DNA of 11,036 nucleotides, taken from positions 1 to 11,036 of the forward strand of contig CALZMY010000030.1 in assembly GCA_945788675.1 (NCBI GenBank). Direction: 5' to 3'. The notes beneath the pieces are model-generated. The model searched no databases and was not told the origin of the DNA. It saw only the letters and a list, made by a program, of their open reading frames with translations. A program made the position numbers and the translations under genes. Source of the DNA: an uncultured Gammaproteobacteria bacterium. GTDB taxonomy: Bacteria > Pseudomonadota > Gammaproteobacteria > SZUA-140. This document shows, in pieces, positions 6,644 to 11,036 of this stretch (positions are counted from its first letter, which is position 1; each line of letters begins with the position of its first letter).

Positions 6644-6907
6644 TCACCACGCATCATTACCCCTTACAGAAAAGGATGGGTAGTTCACTAATAAGAAAGA
6701 AAGAGAAGCCCCGGCCTTAGAAGGGACCAAGAGAATTAAAACTGAGAATAATTTATCAAACTGAGCCGCATAACGGTAAAAATCACCATCGAAGCTGCCC
6801 TCAATACTGAATTGGATGAGCATCTCGGCTATAGCAAGCATGAACAATCCTATTCCGAGAATAGCCGCAAGGGCGACAGCAGCAAGCGCACCAATGGGGG
6901 AGCACAC
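6644..6907 (-). CDS. Doubtful small hydrophobic protein
   Basis: An 87-codon open frame from a GTG at 6907. It encodes two hydrophobic stretches, about residues 6-33 (AALAAVALAAILGIG-like, alanine/leucine/isoleucine rich) and 50-73 (FSVLILLVP to FLLVNY), joined by a polar loop, so a two-TM membrane protein is conceivable. Nothing recognisable as a family was seen, the start has no convincing ribosome site, and the frame just upstream (6909-7025, same strand, another phase) also reads as hydrophobic and glycine-rich, which suggests a frameshifted relic or chance. It lies between mcdA and cbbL, pointing toward cbbL. Without it the stretch 6234-7042 holds only the control elements listed separately. 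Confidence 0.2.
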   Translation of the reverse strand: MCSPIGALAAVALAAILGIGLFMLAIAEMLIQFSIEGSFDGDFYRYAAQFDKLFSVLILLVPSKAGASLSFLLVNYPSFSVRGNDAW

Positions 6908-6929
6908 ACTAATTGGGTCTTGTCTTTTG

Positions 6930-6938
6930 TGCTAATAT
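6930..6938 (+). promoter_or_regulatory. Candidate extended -10 promoter for mcdAB
   Basis: TGCTAATAT is a TGn-extended -10 element. No good -35 box is found at the usual distance (TAATTG at 6910-6915 is the nearest with 17 nt spacing). A transcript from here would have a leader of about 95-100 nt before the mcdA ATG. Confidence 0.25.
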
Positions 6939-7042
6939 GTTAATCACGCACCCGACAAAAAAGGCAAGTCCTGCTCTGCCCCCTATTATTCCACCTGCGT
7001 TACTTGTTAGAATCGCATCGTTTGATTAACCGAGTGGATGGC

Positions 7043-7678
7043 ATGTCAGCAAAGGTTTTTGCGATTTCGAATCAGAAAGGTGGCACCGGTAAAACCACCT
7101 TGAGTATGAATTTTGCTGCGGGTTTAGCGCGCCGTGGCCGTACCCTGGTAGTGGATGCCGATCCGCAAGGCTCGGCAGGGCAGTGGGCTGGCCTGGCTTC
7201 GGACGAACGCCCCTTTCCGGTTTCGGTGATCTCTTTGGGCGGTAGTTTGGCAAGAGAGATCAACCGCTTCCGTGAAGACTACCAATATATAGTGATCGAT
7301 TGTCCGCCGACACTGGAGACCGATGTGACCCGCCTGGCTTTATCGGTATCTGATGCGGTGTTGATTCCAGTGTTGCCTTCACCTATCGATCTTTGGGCGA
7401 GTATTCGTATTGCCGACGCCATTGAACAGGCACAAATGAGCAATCCAAAGCTAGAGGCCTTTCTGGTGATTAACCAACTGGAGCCCCGGAGCGCGCTTTC
7501 CCGAGCCATGCAACAAGCGCTGGCAGAGTTTGAGATTATATCCCTTAACAATGTTCTTCGTCGCCGTGCCGTTTATAGAACCTCAGCCATTGAAGGTGCG
7601 AGTGTCTACTGTATGGGCAAGCGGGGCGAGAGTGCCGCACAGGAAATTGACGCAATCATAGAGGAGATTTCACAATGA
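7043..7678 (+). CDS. mcdA: Carboxysome-positioning ATPase McdA (ParA family)
   Basis: ParA/MinD-type ATPase of 211 residues. The deviant Walker A motif QKGGTGKTT is at 11-19, with signature Lys12 and catalytic-loop Lys17; Walker A' DADPQGS is at 38-44 and Walker B VIDCPP at 84-89. In carboxysome positioning, McdA dimers bind nucleoid DNA with ATP and are released by McdB on the carboxysome surface; the resulting gradients space carboxysomes along the cell. The signature lysine fits the proteobacterial alpha type rather than the cyanobacterial beta type. ATG 7043 (MSAKVFAISNQKGG) is preferred to an upstream TTG at 7004, since ParA proteins normally begin close to the P-loop; GAGTGG upstream is a modest ribosome site. 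Linkage to cbbL and overlap with mcdB support this role over plasmid or chromosome partition. In other proteobacteria the pair usually lies downstream in the cso locus; here it is divergent from cbbL. Confidence 0.9.
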   Translation: MSAKVFAISNQKGGTGKTTLSMNFAAGLARRGRTLVVDADPQGSAGQWAGLASDERPFPVSVISLGGSLAREINRFREDYQYIVIDCPPTLETDVTRLALSVSDAVLIPVLPSPIDLWASIRIADAIEQAQMSNPKLEAFLVINQLEPRSALSRAMQQALAEFEIISLNNVLRRRAVYRTSAIEGASVYCMGKRGESAAQEIDAIIEEISQ

Positions 7679-7839
7679 ATCAGAACGTCGCATCAAAGCT
7701 AGCAAATAGTGTTCGTCAAGCCAAAGAGACACAAGTTACCGACAAAGCGGCTACTGCTGAAAAGCCTGTCGCTACTGCAAAAAGTGAAGAAGCGCCTCGT
7801 CCAGCGCTGCTGACATCACGCCGGGTATGGCCTGACTAA
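7675..7839 (+). CDS. mcdB: Carboxysome-positioning adaptor McdB (54 residues)
   Basis: Short, polar, low-complexity protein that starts at ATG 7675 inside the mcdA stop (ATGA overlap), so translation is coupled. It opens MNQNVASKLANSVRQAKE, a probable short amphipathic helix, continues through an Ala/Thr/Lys/Glu/Pro-rich disordered linker, and ends TSRRVWPD. A C-terminal conserved tryptophan in a short basic-acidic tail is the hallmark of alpha-McdB proteins of carboxysome-bearing proteobacteria. McdB links McdA to the carboxysome, probably through shell contacts, and stimulates ATP turnover. At 54 residues it is at the small end for the family and below the cut-off of many gene callers. An intrinsic terminator follows at 7980-8014. 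Assignment rests on gene order plus the WPD tail, since the linker has no alignable domain. Confidence 0.85.
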   Translation: MNQNVASKLANSVRQAKETQVTDKAATAEKPVATAKSEEAPRPALLTSRRVWPD

Positions 7840-7851
7840 GGGCAACTTAAC

Positions 7852-7872
7852 TACCTAATTAATCCTTAGGTA
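7852..7872. repeat. 7-bp inverted repeat after mcdB
   Basis: TACCTAA (7852-7858) and TTAGGTA (7866-7872) flank a 7-nt spacer, 12 nt after the mcdB stop. AT-rich and without a T-run, so a weak RNA stem or a protein site; no function can be assigned. Confidence 0.4.
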
Positions 7873-7979
7873 AACCCCTGGACTCGAATAGGTTTGACCG
7901 ATACTGGGGTCACTTATTCTCCATACCTCAGATAGACTCATCAATGATTTTGACTGGAAAAGTCGATGAGACTGCGCCT

Positions 7980-8014
7980 GGCCGGGGCGTGCCTTTCGCC
8001 CCGGTCTTTTTTTT
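7980..8014 (+). terminator. Intrinsic terminator of mcdAB
   Basis: Stem CCGGGGCG (7982-7989) and CGCCCCGG (7997-8004) with a 7-nt loop, followed by T-rich TCTTTTTTTT to 8014. Strong rho-independent terminator on the plus strand, 140 nt after the mcdB stop. It ends the mcdAB transcript. Confidence 0.93.
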
Positions 8015-8050
8015 CTGAACACAACTTCCCAATAATAACTCTTACGCTGC

Positions 8051-8380
8051 CTATGTTGCGGTACCCCGCTGCTCACCCGCAGACACCAGGAACCATCCGC
8101 CAAGGGAAGCACTCCCTACCGCCATACGTTCGATGGCGCTGGTTTTAATAGCCTCGGAAAGCATCAAGTCTATCGTGGCGTTTTTCTGATAAGCCATCGG
8201 CAGCGCCTCAAAGCGACCAGTCAGACGCTCTGAGTTGATGCGAAATGCAATATCCCGGTCTTCAAGAATTCGCTTATCGTAGCGAAAGTCAGGCCAATCA
8301 GACTGTTGCCATATCCATCTCACGGCGTGGTTATAGCGCATATTCGCGTCAATTTTTACCCACATATGGCGTGAATGCAC
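8051..8380 (-). pseudogene. Truncated Fic-family gene (N-terminal DUF4172-like remnant)
   Basis: An open frame of 109 codons whose residues about 21-84 resemble the N-terminal domain (DUF4172) of Fic-family proteins: RWIWQQSDWPDFRYD at 21-35, ERLTGRFEAL at 51-60 and EAIKTSAIE at 76-84, equivalent to the usual EDVVKSSEIEGE inhibitory-helix region. Right after SAIE the similarity stops and the remaining 25 residues look unrelated. The Fic catalytic core with its HPFxxGNGR motif, normally some 300 residues further, is absent from the downstream minus-strand sequence, which instead runs into the mcdAB terminator. The gene is therefore a broken relic, not an active AMP-transferase. Where the true start lay is unclear, as residues 1-20 do not look like the family. 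Its loss probably accompanied a rearrangement beside the carboxysome locus. Confidence 0.6.
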
Positions 8381-8559
8381 ACCTTAATCACGCCAATCTC
8401 GCCCCGTAAGATGAAATCACCTACCTAGTCAATCGCTTAAAGCAATACCTATTGGCACAGCCCCTCCCTGTTTCAAGCGAACAACGAAAAACGAATCAAC
8501 TGGAAGCTCAGCCTCCATTAACTTTCTTGAGCAGGCCCTCACATTATTAATCATAAACT

Positions 8560-8937
8560 TTATTGCCTTAGTGGCTGTTTAATCTGTTCGACATTGGTCT
8601 TAATTTTCGAAAGATCGCTATACTCATTAAATGCCGCAGTTGCTGAATGTACCGCCAAAGCGACAAGAATACCGGTAAGTATGATTCCAAGCAGCGCAAT
8701 AAGTACAGACAATGATTTCGATAGTTTATGCATTGGACGAATGTCACCATATCCGACTGTCGTTGCCGTTATGAACGACCAGTAAAAGCTGTCAAATATC
8801 GTCCATGATTCTTTTCTTCCTACAATTTGACCGACGAAAACTATCAGTATAATAAATGACAGGAGCAGTGGATATGAAAGTGAAATCCCATGCGTAAATA
8901 TCTTAAAAAATGTTAGTGTAAATTCCACAAACTGCAC
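8560..8937 (-). CDS. Two-TM potassium channel (Ion_trans_2 type)
   Basis: Inner-membrane potassium channel subunit of 125 residues with KcsA-like layout. TM1 lies at about 22-38 (SYPLLLSFIILIVFVGQ), the pore helix at about 46-58 (TIFDSFYWSFITA), the selectivity filter TTVGYGD at 59-65, and TM2 at about 74-98 (SKSLSVLIALLGIILTG). A short charged C-terminal tail of about 25 residues follows, without an RCK domain, so gating would be by the pore or partners. Four subunits would form the pore. The start is GTG 8937, with only a weak AGATAGA before it. It lies 52 nt downstream of the SpoIIAA-like gene on the same strand, so the two are probably co-transcribed; no functional link is known to me. 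AT-rich relative to the carboxysome genes. Confidence 0.9.
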   Translation of the reverse strand: MQFVEFTLTFFKIFTHGISLSYPLLLSFIILIVFVGQIVGRKESWTIFDSFYWSFITATTVGYGDIRPMHKLSKSLSVLIALLGIILTGILVALAVHSATAAFNEYSDLSKIKTNVEQIKQPLRQ

Positions 8938-8989
8938 TCTATCTACTTATACTCTTCAGGAAGAAAGAAACGTAAAATTTTTTATCTGG

Positions 8990-9355
8990 TTAGTCAGTAC
9001 TATTTAACCATGTACGCGCTGCGCCTTCCTGTCCTTCACCAAAGTATTCAATAAGGACTGGACGCAGACCTTTTGCTGTAAAAGCGAAGACCAGGTCCTT
9101 CCACTGTTGATCACCAACAATCGCCAACTTATCTATATAGGCATCATTTCGTGCAGAGAAAGACAAATCTTCCCAATCTTTAGCCTTTTCCCAACCTTGA
9201 AAGTTATCAAGAACAACCAAAATCTTAATATGTCCCATTTTCTGGATCGCACTTTCACATTCGTTTTGCGCCTGTTCGAGCTCTGCCTTGCCAAGTATGC
9301 CAGACACATTAAACAGACCGATGCTGCCCTTATCCAATCTAAATTTAATTGCCAT
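8990..9355 (-). CDS. SpoIIAA-like (STAS/SEC14 domain) protein
   Basis: Cytoplasmic protein of 121 residues, resembling the SpoIIAA-like family (PF11964), whose fold is related to STAS and SEC14/CRAL-TRIO domains. Supporting features are the strand-helix pattern GSIGLFNVSGILGKAEL (10-26), IKILVVLDNFQGWE (43-56), then DKLAIVGDQQWKDL (75-88) and a C-terminal RPVLIEYFGEGQEGAARTWL, typical of the group. The biochemical function of the family is not well defined; lipid or small-molecule binding and partner-switch roles have been suggested. No signal peptide or membrane segment is visible. ATG 9355 was chosen as the only good start; GGG 11 nt upstream is a weak ribosome site. A TATAAT box (minus strand, 9381-9376) sits 21 nt upstream of the ATG but has no clear -35 box. 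Confidence 0.85.
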   Translation of the reverse strand: MAIKFRLDKGSIGLFNVSGILGKAELEQAQNECESAIQKMGHIKILVVLDNFQGWEKAKDWEDLSFSARNDAYIDKLAIVGDQQWKDLVFAFTAKGLRPVLIEYFGEGQEGAARTWLNSTD

Positions 9356-9709
9356 AATTATTTACCCGACTCTCAATTATATTAGTACTTGTTATAAACT
9401 TAGCATTTCTACCATCAAAATAAACGGTACGCTTAATCGCATGAATTCATGCTTTACTAAATTATTGGAGATTGTTACCATTTTTAATTTAAACTTGGTT
9501 AATCGCTTGAAAAACCAAAATGCAGCGATGCTGCCAATTCCATAGACTGGTATTTATTGCACCCGCCGTGGCCACCCAATTCAAAACTGTCGTATGGCAA
9601 AAGTAATCTCATCAGGCAATCTCCCTCTGAATCCCAGCCTGGCACGATATTACATCCATCCGCACACGGTACAAATTCGGTAATTTCTAGTCAATATATA
9701 CAAATAACA
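9356..9709. other. Non-coding AT-rich gap
   Basis: No open frame here looks like a protein: codon use is unbiased and no start has a ribosome site. Apart from a TATAAT box at 9376-9381 belonging to the upstream end of the SpoIIAA-like gene, I see no RNA gene, repeat or terminator. Confidence 0.5.
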
Positions 9710-9782
9710 AAAAAACGCTACTATCAATTTCTTTCATGAAATGATCAGTTTTTTGGAAATCAGGCATGTCATAGCGTTTTTT
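9710..9782. repeat. 11-bp inverted repeat pair, 51 nt apart
   Basis: AAAAAACGCTA (9710-9720) and TAGCGTTTTTT (9772-9782) are perfect inverted copies around 51 nt. The inside contains the palindromes TTTCATGAAA (9732-9741) and TGATCA (9742-9747). The right arm ends 37 nt before the LolA-like ATG at 9820. It could be an operator pair, a cruciform, or ends of a very small relic element; no transposase or target duplication is seen. Confidence 0.5.
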
Positions 9783-9819
9783 CTTGCCCCTGACAAACAA
9801 GCCGTGTATTAATATTGCA

Positions 9820-10701
9820 ATGCGAAACTTAGCGCCCTGGTATGATAGTAAATTGACGATACTCTCTATGTTGTCGGGGGTAATGTTTTCATATTGCTTG
9901 AGCTCAAGCTATGCTAGCGCTGATACACTAAGTGGCTCCGAGGTCGTCAAACAATGCTATTACAAATATAGAGGTAAGGACCAAAGGATAGATATAGATT
10001 TCACCATGACAAACAAGGATGGTGAGATCCTTAAAAAAAGAAAGTTTATACGACTCTGGAAGGATTATCAGGGCCAAGACGACATCTTAAGCAAAATGAT
10101 GTGGTACACAATCTCACCATCTACCTATAGAGACAATAATTTACTCCGACTGGATTATACTCTGGAATCAGGCAAGCCACCGGAGCAATGGGTGTACATG
10201 TCAAAAACTCATACCATAAGACGCCTAACTGTGCGAGATCCCGAACAGGCACTTCTCAACTGGGGCATGATCGCAGAAGACTTTCATATTAGGCAACTGC
10301 ATGAAGACACTCATGATCTGTTGGAAACAATACAAAAAGATGACCGGACTTTTTATAAAATCAGGAGCACACCTCGCAAAGATTCTTCCCAATACGGTGA
10401 ATTAATCTCATTGTATGAGAAAAAAGATGAGTGGGATAATTGTTTCCTTAGATCTACTGAATATTACGGTTTATTTGGAGAGAAGATAAAAAAAGCCAAT
10501 TTTAAATGGCAACAAGTAGAAAAGGCATGGTTGCCGAATACCGTTGAAATCGTCTTTGATAAAATTAAAGAAAAACTATTTGAAAAGAAAAATAAACCCG
10601 AAAAAGTGTTTGTCACCTATAAGGTAAGCAATGTAAAAATTGACATTGGCCTGAAGGACAAAGACTTTTCCAAGCGCATGCTAGGAAAAGTCATGAAGTA
10701 G
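9820..10701 (+). CDS. Secreted LolA-like outer membrane lipoprotein-sorting protein
   Basis: Exported protein of 293 residues from ATG 9820. An N-terminal signal is visible: positive/polar start, hydrophobic stretch at about 11-30, and an ASA box at 32-34 with cleavage likely before Asp35. The mature part resembles the periplasmic LolA-like outer-membrane lipoprotein-sorting family (PF17131): CYYKYRGKDQRIDIDFTMTN near 46-65, IRLWKDY, SPSTYRDNNLLRLDY, WVYMSKTHTIRRL and GMIAEDFHIRQL, then alternating strands to a lysine-rich end (IKEKLFEKKNKPEKV). The fold is a half-closed beta barrel that binds lipid or lipoprotein acyl chains. Such proteins often sit beside RND-type exporters, none of which is in view. 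An upstream TTG at 9784 would add 12 residues but suits a signal peptide less well. No ribosome site is clear for either. No intrinsic terminator follows. Low GC relative to the cso genes. Confidence 0.78.
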   Translation: MRNLAPWYDSKLTILSMLSGVMFSYCLSSSYASADTLSGSEVVKQCYYKYRGKDQRIDIDFTMTNKDGEILKKRKFIRLWKDYQGQDDILSKMMWYTISPSTYRDNNLLRLDYTLESGKPPEQWVYMSKTHTIRRLTVRDPEQALLNWGMIAEDFHIRQLHEDTHDLLETIQKDDRTFYKIRSTPRKDSSQYGELISLYEKKDEWDNCFLRSTEYYGLFGEKIKKANFKWQQVEKAWLPNTVEIVFDKIKEKLFEKKNKPEKVFVTYKVSNVKIDIGLKDKDFSKRMLGKVMK

Positions 10702-11036
10702 TACTCATCAGCCTCAGCTTATATCAGTACTTTAAAAACTTCACAGGTAATTTTCGGTCAATACCACAACAGCGCTGGAAAGAACCTATAAGGCCTCTGG
10801 ATAGAGCACGTCATGCTCGAGTGTCAACGTTGACCACATCCTTGTATCTGTAAGTTGGCAGCACACACGAACGCCTTATATCTCGTCACGGGGGAAAATC
10901 CTCAGCCCGAGGTCGAGCCATATTATAATACCCGGTAGCGGTACTCTTTATCTCAACAGCGGGATAGCTATCCGGAAACAACCGATTTGCGGAATAAACC
11001 ACATGATTTCAAGCGCCTTTCCTTTGCGCTCAGTAA
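10702..11036. other. Non-coding stretch to the window edge
   Basis: No convincing gene in six frames. A perfect 12-bp palindrome GTCAACGTTGAC lies at 10823-10834, beside a short stem GAGCA/TGCTC at 10805-10819. An ATG at 11003 is open to the edge for 11 codons but lacks a ribosome site. Confidence 0.4.

Noticed and set aside
6950..7015. attC-like site (GTTAGAA with CTAACAA) before mcdA
   Set aside because: Core sequence does not match the GTTRRRY pattern and no paired inner sites or integrase were found.
7043..7839. Plasmid or chromosome partition parA/parB pair
   Set aside because: The partner is 54 residues without a ParB domain, no parS-like repeats were seen, and the locus adjoins the cso operon.
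7855..8112. Minus-strand 85-codon open frame
   Set aside because: Runs through the strong mcdAB terminator hairpin and lacks any recognisable domain.
1..11036. CRISPR arrays, tRNA or rRNA genes, insertion sequences
   Set aside because: No regularly spaced repeats, cloverleaf, rRNA core sequence or transposase reading frame was seen.

Overview
The window carries most of an alpha-carboxysome (cso) operon on the minus strand, a divergently transcribed carboxysome-positioning pair (McdA/McdB) on the plus strand, and an AT-richer flank of unrelated genes. Form IA Rubisco of the carboxysomal type, the cbbL-cbbS-csoS2-csoSCA-csoS4A-csoS4B-csoS1 gene order and a proteobacterial-type McdA point to a chemolithoautotrophic proteobacterium, most likely a gammaproteobacterial sulfur oxidiser of the Halothiobacillus/Thiomicrospira kind. 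The species cannot be named from the sequence alone.

Bases 1-6233 (minus strand, read right to left) are the operon: cbbL (Rubisco large subunit), cbbS (small subunit), csoS2 (disordered scaffold), csoSCA (carboxysomal beta-type carbonic anhydrase), csoS4A and csoS4B (pentameric vertex proteins) and the first 47 codons of a csoS1 hexameric shell protein cut by the window edge. Spacing is tight at the distal end (csoSCA/csoS4A overlap by 1 nt, then gaps of 3 and 14 nt). The cbbS-csoS2 and csoS2-csoSCA spacers each hold strong hairpins, suggesting RNA-level control of stoichiometry. Rubisco and the carbonic anhydrase are packaged through CsoS2 and basic N-terminal tails, and the CsoS1/CsoS4 proteins build the shell.

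Bases 6234-7042 are the divergent control region. It holds a 21-bp tandem repeat just before cbbL, a 35-nt dyad, a perfect 7-1-7 palindrome of T-N11-A form, and weak candidate promoters. No cbbR gene is in the window. A small hydrophobic open frame lies here but is doubtful.

Bases 7043-8014 hold mcdA (ParA-family ATPase) and a 54-residue mcdB overlapping it by 4 nt, closed by a strong intrinsic terminator. The system would space carboxysomes over the nucleoid. mcdB is short and easily missed.

Bases 8051-11036 are a different kind of DNA, clearly AT-richer from about 8400. They hold a truncated remnant of a Fic-family gene, a two-TM potassium channel, a SpoIIAA-like (STAS/SEC14) protein, and a secreted LolA-like outer-membrane lipoprotein-sorting protein, with long non-coding gaps. 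None has an evident link to carbon fixation.
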